64,000 bases of DNA from Bacteroidota bacterium. Lineage in GTDB: Bacteria; Bacteroidota; Bacteroidia; AKYH767-A; OLB10. The translations under genes were made by a program, and so were the position numbers. Of this stretch, positions 39,152 to 49,042 are shown piece by piece. The notes under the pieces are model-generated. The model did not search any database, was not told the DNA's origin, and saw only the letters and a program-made list of their open reading frames with translations. The stretch is from the NCBI GenBank assembly GCA_016717325.1, contig JADKFV010000016.1:61825-125824 (forward strand), given 5' to 3'. Position 1 is the first letter of the stretch. Each line of letters begins with the position of its first letter.

Positions 39152-39862
39152 TTAAAAATAAATATTTTCGTCCTGATTGAAAACATCAAACATACCTGAA
39201 TTTGCTTTGGCACGCGACAACATTTGAGAATGATGATTTTTTGAATCGTAATAAAACATTGGCTGATTTTTATCGGAAGAAACATACATGCCTTTATAAT
39301 CGGGCATCTTTGATAGTTGTGATGATGCCGAAGAATTTGCATCAACATAATCCTGCATCTGTAAAGTCATCAACCACAGGCCTTCTTTGGTTTTATATTT
39401 TACAATCAAATCGCGCGAAAATGGCTTACCCTCGCTGGCCGCAAAAATGATAAGGCTTTCCTCGTCAAATGTGGTGGCATTAGGAATATTTCGTAGCAGC
39501 GTATCGATAGGGTTGTCGGCAGAATTTAGTCCTGCATCGGCAATAGAATTTGTATCGCAGCAAGATGCATTATTTGAGTGTTTGCCGTTTTGCATTTTGG
39601 TAAGATACTGTTTGGTATCCATCATAGCCATTAAAGCATATTTACGTAAATTTAGCTTTTTCGAAAAGCATTTGTTTGCAGCAGTTTTACTTTGATCGGG
39701 TTTACAATCACACACTGTAACAACTTGCGATTTTACGCGCGACAGGTTTGTATTAACTGAAGAAGTTTCTATTTTAGGTTGGTCGCTAATGCGATCATAG
39801 TTGCAACCACACAGTACAACAACCAAAGTCAATAGCAATTTAGGGAGCAGAGTTTGTTTCAT
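39152..39862 (-). CDS. Putative lipoprotein of unknown function
   Basis: A 236-residue protein with a type II signal peptide: MKQTLLPKLLLTLVVVLCGC, Cys at residue 20 as the lipidated residue. The mature part starts NYDRISDQPKIETSS, contains a Cys-x-Cys (VCDCKPDQ), and lacks recognisable domains. The downstream half has FDEESLIIFAASEGKPFSRDL and DYKGMYVSSDKNQPMFYYDS. Probably envelope-attached. It is 93 bases downstream of the SDR gene on the same strand. Confidence 0.7.
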   Translation of the reverse strand: MKQTLLPKLLLTLVVVLCGCNYDRISDQPKIETSSVNTNLSRVKSQVVTVCDCKPDQSKTAANKCFSKKLNLRKYALMAMMDTKQYLTKMQNGKHSNNASCCDTNSIADAGLNSADNPIDTLLRNIPNATTFDEESLIIFAASEGKPFSRDLIVKYKTKEGLWLMTLQMQDYVDANSSASSQLSKMPDYKGMYVSSDKNQPMFYYDSKNHHSQMLSRAKANSGMFDVFNQDENIYF

Positions 39863-39955
39863 CCTGATTTTTATTTAAGCCCAAAGAAAAGCAAATTATC
39901 TTTACTTTAAGTTAAAGCACGTAATTTAACACAATCTTGACAAAACTTTTTGGTT

Positions 39956-40720
39956 TTATGCTTCCTGACTTCGTACCAAATAGGACGTATTAGCCTGAGC
40001 CAAAGGAGTAATCACTATATCGTTCATCACCACATGTGCAGGGCGCGATGCCGCAAAGAATACTATATCGGCAACATCTTCGGCATGCAATGGCTCGTAA
40101 CCCTGATATACTTTTGCAGCTTTTTCGGCATCGCCATGGAAACGCACGAGCGAAAATTCTGTTTCGGCAGCACCCGGAGCTATGTTGGTAACTTTTATGC
40201 CATAGGGCAGCATATCAATCCGCATAGCACGCGATATAGAATCAACAGCTTGCTTTGTTGCACAATATATATTTCCCTTGGCATAAGTTTCTTTGCCTGC
40301 AAGCGATGCTATGTTGATGATATGTCCTTTTTTACGTGCAACCATAGTTGGCATTATAGCACGTGATACGTAAAGAAGCCCTTTCACATTTGTATCTATC
40401 ATGGTTTCCCAATCATCAATATTGCCATCCTGAATATAAGAAAGGCCACTTGCCAGCCCGGCACTATTCACCAAAATATCTATTTGCTTAAATTCGTAAG
40501 GCATGGAATTGATTGCATTTTCAACCTCGTTGCGATTACGCACATCGAAAGGCAAGCTCAAAACCTTCACATCGAAATTGGATTTTATGTCGTCTTCAAT
40601 TTGGTTGAGTCGTTCTTCTCTGCGACCATTAATAATTAAATTATAGCCATGGGATGCAAATTTATATGCTATGGCTTTTCCAAATCCTGCGGTGGCTCCG
40701 GTGATAAAAATATTAGACAT
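39956..40720 (-). CDS. SDR family NAD(P)-dependent oxidoreductase (YdfG-like)
   Basis: A 254-residue classical short-chain dehydrogenase, closest to the YdfG / 3-hydroxy acid dehydrogenase group. Cofactor motif TGATAGFGKAIA (residues 7-18) with NGRREERL suggests NADP; NSAGLA follows; catalytic Ser in IASLAG and YxxxK as YCATKQAV. The group oxidises L-allo-threonine, serine or related 3-hydroxy acids. Its ATG overlaps the last eight bases of the amino-acid permease gene, so the two are co-transcribed and may act on the same amino acid. Confidence 0.9.
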   Translation of the reverse strand: MSNIFITGATAGFGKAIAYKFASHGYNLIINGRREERLNQIEDDIKSNFDVKVLSLPFDVRNRNEVENAINSMPYEFKQIDILVNSAGLASGLSYIQDGNIDDWETMIDTNVKGLLYVSRAIMPTMVARKKGHIINIASLAGKETYAKGNIYCATKQAVDSISRAMRIDMLPYGIKVTNIAPGAAETEFSLVRFHGDAEKAAKVYQGYEPLHAEDVADIVFFAASRPAHVVMNDIVITPLAQANTSYLVRSQEA

Positions 40721-42634
40721 AATTATTTTCTTTACTCAATTTACTGTGTTTATATCCGTAGGTGAAATAAACTATTAATCCCAACAAAAGCCAAATAAAA
40801 AAGTTACGCCAGTTAAGGTAACTCATTTCGCTCATCATGTACAGGCAACTCAATAATCCAAGCAAAGGTATAGTGGACATGTTTTTTACAATAGCCAATA
40901 TGCTCAGCAAAAATGTAACGATTAAAAAAATCCATGTTGGAATTTTGTGTTTAAACAATGCCCAGCCGGCTTCATATTTTTTGCTCCCATCAATTGGTGA
41001 ATCATTTACAACCGATGCGTAAGATTGTGCATCCATATTATTTAAGCATGCAACAACATCACCACTATCTTTTTTAAATGCGGCAGGATCAAACATCGAT
41101 ACCTGATATTTTAACTGAGCCATTTCGCGGTCGTCAAGTTGCTTTACCATTTCTGCTGCATTCAACATGCGGGGTTCATTATTTAAAAATTTTTTGCAGT
41201 ATTAGCGTAATATGTTGCGCCAATCCATACACCACCAATCAATAATACCGGCATTACATAACGGCAATTAAAGTATGGCGTTTTAAATTTTCGCTCGGGT
41301 GGATTGGGCAACATTTGCAAACGCAAAACACCGGCACATACCAATACAAATGCAAACAAGGTTCCTATGCTACACAAATCGGTTACCATAGTAAGGTTCA
41401 TAAATAAGGCAGGAACAGCAACCACAAAGCCTGTAACAATGGTTGCAAACGATGGCGTTTTATATCGTGGATGGATGGTCGCAAATTTCTTTGGTAATAA
41501 TCCATCGCGGCTCATACTCATCCATATACGAGGTTGGCCCAATTGAAAACAAGAAGCACACTTGCCATGGCCACTACGGCACTTATGCCAATAATAAACG
41601 ACATCCATTTTAAATTTAATGAATCGAAAACAAAGGCAAGTGGATCACCTACACCAAGTTGTAGAATAATTTACCATTCCTGTTAGAACAAGCGCAATAG
41701 CAACATATAAAATGGTACAAATAATTATAGCCCACATCATTCCTTTCGGCAAATCGCGTTGGGGGTTTTTACATTCTTCGGCAGTAGTACTTATGGCATC
41801 GAAACCGATGTATGCAAAAAATACAGCTGATACGCCTTTCAATACTCCCGGAATTCCATTAGGCATAAATGGTGTCCAGTTGTCGGTATCGATATAAAAT
41901 ATTCCTACGGCAATTACCAATAACACAACACACAATTTTATGGCCACCATAATATTGCTGGCATTGCGGCTTTCGCGCATCCCGCGGTACACCAGGGCAG
42001 TAATGAGAATGATAATGGCTAATGCAGGCAAATCGGCAACTATATGCAAAGGCCCTAATTGCGGTGCATTAACGTAAGCTGTATACGATGACTGCACAGC
42101 GGCATCGAGATTAGCAAAACTTGTACCTTTGGCCATAAGTGCAACAGCTTCGTTGTAACCATTGTGTGCTGTAAGAAAATCCATGGTAGCCCAATCGGGA
42201 ATATGAATGCCAAAATTTTGCATCAGTCCGGTAAAATAATCGCTCCACGAAATGGCTACAGTAATGTTTCCAATGCCATATTCCATTATCAATGCCCAAC
42301 CAATAATCCATGCTATTAGCTCACCAAAGGCAACATAACTATATGTGTATGCGCTGCCGCTTACCGGAACAAGCGAAGCAAATTCAGCGTAAGCAAAAGC
42401 TGCAAAGCCACATGCAATAGATGTAAAAATGAATAGAAATATCACCCCAGGCCCACCACTTGCACTTGCATTGCCAATGGTACTGAATATTCCCGCGCCT
42501 ATAATAGCCGCAATACCCAAAGCGGTTAGGTCACGTGCACCAAGATGCCTGCCAAGCGAATGCACATCCTTGCTTTCTGCAATTGCTGCATCGCTCATGA
42601 TTTTACTGATAGATTTTTTACGAAATAAATCCAT
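40713..42634 (-). CDS. APC-superfamily amino acid permease (cationic amino acid transporter type), three frameshifts
   Basis: An inner membrane amino acid permease of about 640 residues after repair. It starts MDLFRKKSISKIMSDAAIAE and has the APC helix-1 motif GAGIFSTIG; the CAT-type segments FFAYIGFDAISTTAEECKNP and GQPRIWMSMSRDGLLP follow. Breaks: one extra base near 41661-41668 (repair gives YSQLGVGDPLAFVFDS or similar), A4 at 41546-41549 (plus strand) should be A5, A5 at 41185-41189 should be A6. The third repair joins ANTAKNFLNNEPRMLNAAEM, showing that a separate-looking 151-residue frame is really the C-terminus: a soluble insertion of about 85 residues, then two last helices and YGYKHSKLSK. 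Confidence 0.85.
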
Positions 42635-42807
42635 ATTGACTTTTTTGGTTTTTCAAACATAGAAATTTATGTGCGAAGTATACGCTTTTATGTTTTTATT
42701 TTTTTTGATGGATTGTATGGATGCAGATTAGCCTGATAAAACGTACAGATATCATCTCTATTTTATTATAGCAAACAAGTTAAGGTAAAGATGAAGAATG
42801 GAAATAT

Positions 42808-43086
42808 TTACACTTTTTCAAATCCTTTTTTAAAAAACTCCGATGGCGTGAGCTCGAATGCTTTTATTAATTTTATGAGTGACGAAAAGCGGATGTCTTC
42901 TCCCTTTTCATAACGGCCATATTGTGAGCGCGAAATATTATGCTCATAGGCAAAATATTCATAATTACTGTAACCCTTGCTTATTCTTAGTTCTCTCAAT
43001 CTTGCAGCCAGCATTGCTATTTCAGGCTTGACTTGCTTTTTGCTAATGGTTTTATTGGCTTTTTTCACCTCACAAAAATGAAGCAA
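42808..43086 (-). CDS. XRE-family HTH transcriptional regulator
   Basis: A protein of about 92 residues with a Cro/CI-type helix-turn-helix at roughly residues 27-85: LAARLRELRISKGYSNYEYF, ISRSQYGRYEKGEDIRFSSL and IKAFELTPSEFF. The start is uncertain: the frame opens at TTG 43086, with a GTG at 43068 and an ATG at 43014; the ATG would cut off the basic leader KKANKTISKKQVKPE that often precedes such HTH domains in Bacteroidota. It is divergent from the LuxR-type gene at 43221, so the 134-base gap may be a shared operator region. Confidence 0.82.
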   Translation of the reverse strand: MLHFCEVKKANKTISKKQVKPEIAMLAARLRELRISKGYSNYEYFAYEHNISRSQYGRYEKGEDIRFSSLIKLIKAFELTPSEFFKKGFEKV

Positions 43087-43220
43087 AAGCTACTTTTACG
43101 TTACCATTAAATAAATACCATTATAAAGAGGTACATATTTTGTATATTATGCGAAAGAATAATACATTTTAGCCTGTTAATATTAACACAAACACATTTA
43201 CCTTTTACAAATTTAATTAT

Positions 43221-43418
43221 ATGAATGCAAATGTATTTACAAAACGAGAAACAGATATTATAAATGAAATAAAAAAAGCGAAAAGCCGAAAGGTAATTGC
43301 AGATGCTTTATGTATTTCAATTAACACACTCGATAAACATTTACACTCTATTCACCTTAAAACTAAAACACATTCCGTAGCAGAGTTGATGAATTGGCTG
43401 TACAATGGCAAAGCTTGA
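43221..43418 (+). CDS. Stand-alone LuxR/GerE-type HTH protein
   Basis: A 65-residue protein that is essentially only a GerE-type DNA-binding domain: FTKRETDIINEIKKAKSRKV, then IADALCISINTLDKHLHSIH (recognition helix) and LKTKTHSVAELMNWLYN. There is no receiver or ligand domain, unlike typical LuxR regulators. It lies between a divergent XRE gene and the tandem pair of secreted proteins and may control either. Confidence 0.75.
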   Translation: MNANVFTKRETDIINEIKKAKSRKVIADALCISINTLDKHLHSIHLKTKTHSVAELMNWLYNGKA

Positions 43419-43606
43419 AAAGCCTTACACCATTGCCTTTTACATCATTATATAGAAAGTACTTTCTACTTACTTCTTTCTAACAACTACTCGTTATTGA
43501 CAAACCTTATTGCTGCCCTTATCTTTGTTGTCTACCTTGATAAACGAGAATCAATTGACTGTTTAAAAATTAATTGTACTTTTAGTGCAATTAATTTTTA
43601 AAAAAT

Positions 43607-44484
43607 ATGAAGATGAAAAAGAACATAATTTTAATTGCATTGATTTTAATACAATTTAATTGCATGAGCCAAACATACACCATCCCTTGGGCAACCAAAC
43701 AACCCGGGTGGGTTTTTCCTATTTGGGTAGAGGATGCATTGGGGAATAAGGATACGGTTTATATTGGGTATGAAAAAACAGCAAGCAGTAATGGTTGTCA
43801 CATTGATAGTGGGTATGGCGAAGAGTTGTTTTTTATACCTCCAAATACTACTAATTTTTACCTAAACACTTGCCAAATACCTATAGACTCTGTGCATAAA
43901 TCTGAAGTAGTCTCCAATGTGCCAGGCTTACCTTATGGAGCTACTTTGTTTTTTAACAATGTCATTTTTCCAATTGTAGTAAAATGGGATAGAGCGTTGT
44001 TAGATTCCGATTCTTTGCCATTTCCAAGCCAAGCACCAGCACCACGAGCACAATTAGTAATTTTGGCATGGGTAGCTAATAATATAATACCTGCATGTGG
44101 GTCAAATCCTATGGTAGCTGCTGATAGTTGTCTTTGTTGTTGTTGCCAACCTGATAGTGTAATTATTGAAAGTGATTTTAATGGTATACCAATAAGTTCT
44201 GTTATTACATGTTTAATTATGCCTTGGGTGGGATATTTTTCTAATATTATAGATTACTCAAACGAAAATTTTCTCACTGTTTCACCTAACCCCAGTTATG
44301 GCCATTTAAATATTAAATGTGAAAAATTATTAATAATGCTTCATACTGGAATGTGATGGGTGTAAGAAAAAATATCGGACAAAATTTTCAACAAATTGAT
44401 GTCAATATGTTAAGTAGAGGCATTTATTTTTTTCAATTTGAAATAGATGCTAAAATGTATTTTAAGAAAGTGGTAGTGGCATAG
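43607..44484 (+). CDS. Secreted Cys-rich T9SS protein, tandem paralogue 1, one frameshift
   Basis: A secreted protein of about 292 residues after one repair. Signal peptide KNIILIALILIQFNCMSQ, then TIPWATKQPGWVFPIWVEDA. A Cys-rich motif DSCLCCCCQPDSVIIE lies near residue 180. The C-terminus is a T9SS sorting signal (LTVSPNPSYGHLNI). The A5 run at 44322-44326 should be A6; after repair the frame continues NNASYWNVMGVRKNIG and SRGIYFFQFEIDAKMYFKKV to the stop at 44482-44484. The paralogue shares the second ATG (43613), which may be the real start. I know no family for the core domain. Confidence 0.75.
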
Positions 44485-44530
44485 CAATAGGTTGTACTTT
44501 TAATGCAATAAATTTTTAAAAAATATAAAG

Positions 44531-45404
44531 ATGATAAAGAACATAATTTTAATTGCATTGATGTTAATACAATTTAATTGCATGAGCCAAACTTACATTA
44601 TCCCGTGGGCAACAAAACAACCCGCTTGGGTTTTTCCTATTTGGGTGGAGGATGCATTGGGGAATAAGGATACAATTTTTATTTGCTATGATAATACTGC
44701 AAACTCTTTACCCTGCACAAAAGATACTGGATTTGGTGAAGAAACTATGTACGTCCAGCAAAACAATAAATTATTTTTAACAACATGCCAAACAACTAGC
44801 GATAGTGCCATCAGAGCCCAGGTGACTAGTGTTTTTGGACCTGGGTTGCCTTTTGGAATTGATTTAGAATTTAGGTCTACTACTTTTCCAATAATTATTA
44901 GATGGGATCGCTCTTTACTAAATTCTGATTCCCTGCCTTTTCCAAGCCAAACCCCTGCACCAAGAGCGCAATTAGCGATATTAGCTTGGGTAAATAATAA
45001 TATTATACCAGCATGTGGTTCTTCAGATATACTGGCTTCAGATAGTTGCATTAGTGCATGTTGCCAACCAGACAGTGTAATTATCGACAATTCTGTTAGT
45101 GGGATACCCACGAGCTCGGCTATCACATGCATAATAATGCCATGGACAGGTATTCTTGGTGGCATAGTAGAAGAAATTGAGAGCAATTTAATATCAATCA
45201 CACCTAATCCATCTAAAGGAGTAATTAAAATATCAAGCTATAAATTGATAAACAAGCTTGGTTTTATGATATATATGGTAATTACAAAAAATTGGTGAAA
45301 ATTTAATGCAGGTAGAAGTGAAAAACTTAAAAAAAGGAATACAATTTTTCCAATTTGAGATAGAAAATAAAATGTATTATAAAAAAGTGGTCGTTGTTGA
45401 ATAA
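44531..45404 (+). CDS. Secreted Cys-rich T9SS protein, tandem paralogue 2, two frameshifts
   Basis: A protein of about 291 residues after repair and a clear duplicate of the gene at 43607: same signal peptide, TKQPAWVFPIWVEDALGNKD, SLLNSDSLPFPSQTPAPRAQ and ACGSSDILASDSCISACCQPDSV. The Cys cluster is CISACC where the paralogue has CLCCCC. The sorting domain starts ISITPNPSKGVIKISS. Frame breaks: A2 at 45254-45255 should be A3 and T3 at 45302-45304 should be T4; the repaired end reads KNLKKGIQFFQFEIENKMYY to the stop at 45402-45404. The 5' leader (GTACTTTTAATGCAATAAAT) is also duplicated. Confidence 0.73.
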
Positions 45405-45760
45405 ACGACAAATATGGGTGACTTAATGATGCCCTCGGTTGGTGTAACCCGCCTGCCACCCAAGATAAATCTTATGTGCTCGTCAACAATGCCTAATTCA
45501 AATCTACAAGGCTTCAAAAATGGCAAGAATTTAAATTCAACAAGCAAAACCTGTTTGAGATGAACTCTTTCATCGAACATTGATTATTATTTGTAACCTA
45601 CGTTTGATGCAAAATGAAAAATCTATACCGCTCTCAATTTGGCGAAATATTTTTAACCAACACATTCATGTATACATTTGCGCTATCATGATGATATGAA
45701 CCAAATCTATTCGTAATCATCATTGTTTTTTGATAATTAGTTTTAATTTTTTTTACCATT
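45405..45760. other. Intergenic region, no supported gene
   Basis: 356 bases between the paralogue pair and the next secreted protein gene. A minus-strand frame at 45377-45580 (67 codons, with the segment GIVDEHIRFILGGRRVTPTE) runs through it and overlaps the end of paralogue 2. I could not identify it, and its first and last parts look non-coding. No hairpin terminator or repeat is clear. Confidence 0.35.
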
Positions 45761-47318
45761 ATGAATAAGTTTTTTGTCACACTGCTGTGTGTTATTTCTT
45801 TCCAAATATCTTTATCGCAGCAAATAATAAATGGCAGCATTTCTACGCGCATCGACAATATAGTTGCAGCCATGCCCGGCCCTGGCACCAATCAATTTCA
45901 GGAACCAAGCACCGCACAAATGACTTTGTGGTCAACTTTAATTCAAGACATACTTGCGCGCAGTTACAGCAAGGCCGATAGTATTGCGCCATTTTTAGGA
46001 TATAAACTCTACCACTACATTGATAATAGCATTGTTGCAAACAAAGACTATTACTTATTAGAAAAAGATTCGGCATCGAGCAATTACTGGGGTACATATA
46101 TTTTTGCAGATACTGCTGTGAGGCCTTTTTTGTGCATTGAAGCACCACATGCTCTGGCAGACATCAACACCGAAAAAGAAGCCATGTGGTGTTATCAATA
46201 TCTTGATGCAAAGGTATTGGCAATAAGCGGCACACATCCATGTAACCACGATTCGATAAGCACTTGTTCGGGAAAAACTGTGGTGTGCGATACTACTAAT
46301 GTATTAGCGCCATTCAAAATTTCGAACATGTCACACAACACAAACAATATTTTTTACACCACAACCGAAGCCGTTAAATACTATCATCTCAAATGTGGTA
46401 ATAGTGCATTTTCATGGATTTACACCCGATACCAATGACCCGGATATTATATTAAGCAATGGCACGCACTATTATCCTCCCGGTTTCGACTATTGTGTTC
46501 TGCTTAAAAATGCGCTGCAGATATTAGACACAGGCGTAGTTTGCAAAATTTCACACGTGAACCTTATCTATAGCAAAGGAATAAGTATGTGGGATACGCA
46601 TGGCCGTTATTTAAACTATAGCACTACACCATGCAAAAAATCGAGCACCACGCCATCAGGAAAATTTGTTTTTATAGATCAGGATTTCACCAAAATGCGC
46701 TCAACGTTTGCCGGTTGGGATTTAATGGCTCATGCGCTCGAAATTGTTTTTCCGGTGGCATCGCCTTTACCGGTCCAACTTGTACAATTCAGAGCATATA
46801 CAAATAAATCGAAAAATATTAATGTAACATGGTCTGTATACGAAGATGAAAATACTAAATTGTATGTTTTAGAAAAAAGCAATGATGCTAAAAATTACAC
46901 ACCCATTTATAATGTATCGGCTACAGGGAAAGGCGAATTGCAAACTTTTCAATTTACAGACAAGGCACCTTTTGCGAATGCAAATTATTACCGGCTAAGT
47001 GTTTTCGACAAACTAAAAGCAAAGCAAATGTATTATGCCACTTGTAACAATAATGTAAGTGAAAACTCAATAATTGTTTGGAGCAACTATGCTGCTCAGC
47101 AATTGAGCATAGCCATTGATGGTGATGGTAGTGTAGCTGCCAACATTCAAATATTTGATATAAGCGGCAAACTTATTTACGAAATCAACAATGAATTTGA
47201 AAACGGTATAATGCAAATAAATAGTACATTCCTGAATAACTATACAGGCATTATACTAATAAAAGCCACAATCAATGACGAAATAAAAACAGCGAAATTA
47301 TTTTACAGTGAGGAATAA
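45761..47318 (+). CDS. Secreted protein with T9SS-type C-terminal domain, one frameshift
   Basis: A secreted protein of about 518 residues after one repair. Signal peptide MNKFFVTLLCVISFQISLSQ. The N-terminal half contains conserved-looking His motifs, CIEAPHALADINTE (near residue 128), SGTHPCNHDS and, across the repaired join, VVIVHFHGFTPDTNDP, which could bind metal; I cannot place it in a family. The C-terminal part has LPVQLVQFRAY-type Bacteroidota linker followed by a fibronectin-like or sorting-related domain (LEKSNDAKNYTPIYNV; ANIQIFDISGKLIYEI). The frame breaks at an A3 run at 46391-46393 that should be A2. It converges on the P5C dehydrogenase gene 18 bases downstream. Confidence 0.72.
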
Positions 47319-47336
47319 TTTCAGATAAAAGAGCTT

Positions 47337-48967
47337 CTATTTCTCTTCATTCAAAAACGGGTAACGATAATCGGTTGCCGGCACAAATGTTTCTTTTATT
47401 GTTCGTGGCGATACCCAGCGTAATAAATTAATCATCGATCCTGCTTTATCGTTTGTACCCGATGCACGCCCACCACCAAAGGGTTGTTGCCCAACTACAG
47501 CACCTGTGCATTTATCGTTAATATAAAAATTACCGGCAGCATGTTCAAGTTTACGCGTTGCAAGTTCTATAGCATAACGGTCGCGGGCTATGATTGCTCC
47601 TGTGAGGGCGTATGTACCGGTACGGTCAACAAGGTCGAGGGTTTCTGCGTACTTGTTTTCATCGTATACATATATGGTTAATACGGGTCCGAAAATCTCT
47701 TCGCACATTGTTATGTAGTCAGGTTTTTTTGCCAGCAATATGGTAGGCTCAATAAAGTACCCTTTCGATTTATCGTAATTCCCTCCGGCAATAATTTCAA
47801 CATCCTTACTTTTTTTAGCTTTATCAATATAAGAAGTTATCTTATCGAAAGCGGCTTCATCTATAACGGCATTTACAAAATTCGAAAAGTCTTCGGTGGG
47901 GCCAATCTTGAAAGATTTTAAATCGCGTTGTAATCCTTTTTAACTGCGGCCCATTGATTCGTAGGAATGTATGCACGCGATGCAGCGCTAACATTTTGTC
48001 CCTGATATTCGAATGCACCACGCGATAGTGCTGTTACAACTTCGGCAGGGTCGGCACTTTCGTGCATCATAATAAAATCTTTACCGCCTGTTTCGCCAAC
48101 AATACGCGGATACGTTTTGTAGCGATGAATATTATCACCAATCGATTTCCAAATATTTTGAAACACACCCGTGCTGCCTGTAAAATGTATACCTGCAAAA
48201 TCGGGATGCTTAAAAATAACATCGGCAGCAACTGCACCCGGCACATACACCAGATTGATAACACCTGCAGGCAAACCGGCTTTCATAAACACTTCCATCA
48301 ACATACGTGCGGAATAAATTGCAGCGTTAGCAGGTTTCCATACAACAGTATTGCCCATCAATGCACATGACGTAGGTAAGTTACCGGCAATGGCAGTAAA
48401 GTTAAATGGAGTAAGGGCAAAAATAAATCCTTCGAGCGGACGCCATTCCATGCGGTTCCAAACTCCGGGCGATGATATTGGCTGCTGACGATAAATCTCT
48501 GTCATATACTGCACATTGAAACGCAAAAAATCTATCAACTCACAAGCAGAATCTATCTCTGCCTGATAGGCATTTTTACTTTGCCCCAACATGGTAGCAG
48601 CATTTATTTTATAGCGATATGGACCGGCAAGCAACTCGGCAGCGCGTAAAAAAATACTTGCACGCTGTTCCCAAGGCATAGCTACCCAGGCTGCACGAGC
48701 CTTCAAAGCTGCGTTTATGGCGGCTTTTACATGCGTGGCATCTCCTTCGCTATACTGCCCAAGTATGTGTTGATGATCATGTGGTGGCGATAACTTTTTC
48801 TTTTTTGATGTACGTACTTCCTTGCCATCGATGTACATGGGAGCATCAATTTTTTGGCTACGGGCTTCTTCCAAAGCAGCTTTAAGCATGGCACGATCAG
48901 TAGTTCCCGGAGCATAACTTTTTATAGGTTCGTTTACAGCAGTAGGCACATTAAATATTCCGTACAT
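47337..48967 (-). CDS. pruA: L-glutamate gamma-semialdehyde (1-pyrroline-5-carboxylate) dehydrogenase, three indels
   Basis: Oxidises P5C/glutamate semialdehyde to glutamate with NAD in proline catabolism. After repair it has 543 residues, the usual size for this PutA2-type family. Visible: PPHDHQHILGQYSEGD, WNRMEWRPLEGFIFALTPFN, cofactor region FTGSTGVFQNIWK, general-base Glu in VGETGGKDF and, at the end, QQPFGGGRASGTNDKAGS. The main break is a missing base at 47932-47933, separating VKKDLQRDLKSFKIGP into two frames. The catalytic Cys motif reads QGQNVSAASR; one missing A at 47994-47997 and one extra base at 47990-47991 restore QGQKCSAASR. No proline dehydrogenase gene is adjacent. Confidence 0.9.
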
Positions 48968-49042
48968 AATTTATTGTTTTATTTTTTTGATTAAAATTTA
49001 TAGAAAAATCGAAGTGCAAAATTACAAATACAAACGAGGCCA

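Noticed and set aside
40713..41168. Separate hypothetical gene of 151 residues
   Set aside because: One base added at 41185-41189 joins it to the permease upstream, and its two helices and end YGYKHSKLSK match permease C-termini.
45377..45580. Short minus-strand gene with GIVDEHIRFILGGRRVTPTE
   Set aside because: It overlaps the end of the second paralogue on the opposite strand, has no recognisable start context or family, and cannot be supported from sequence alone.
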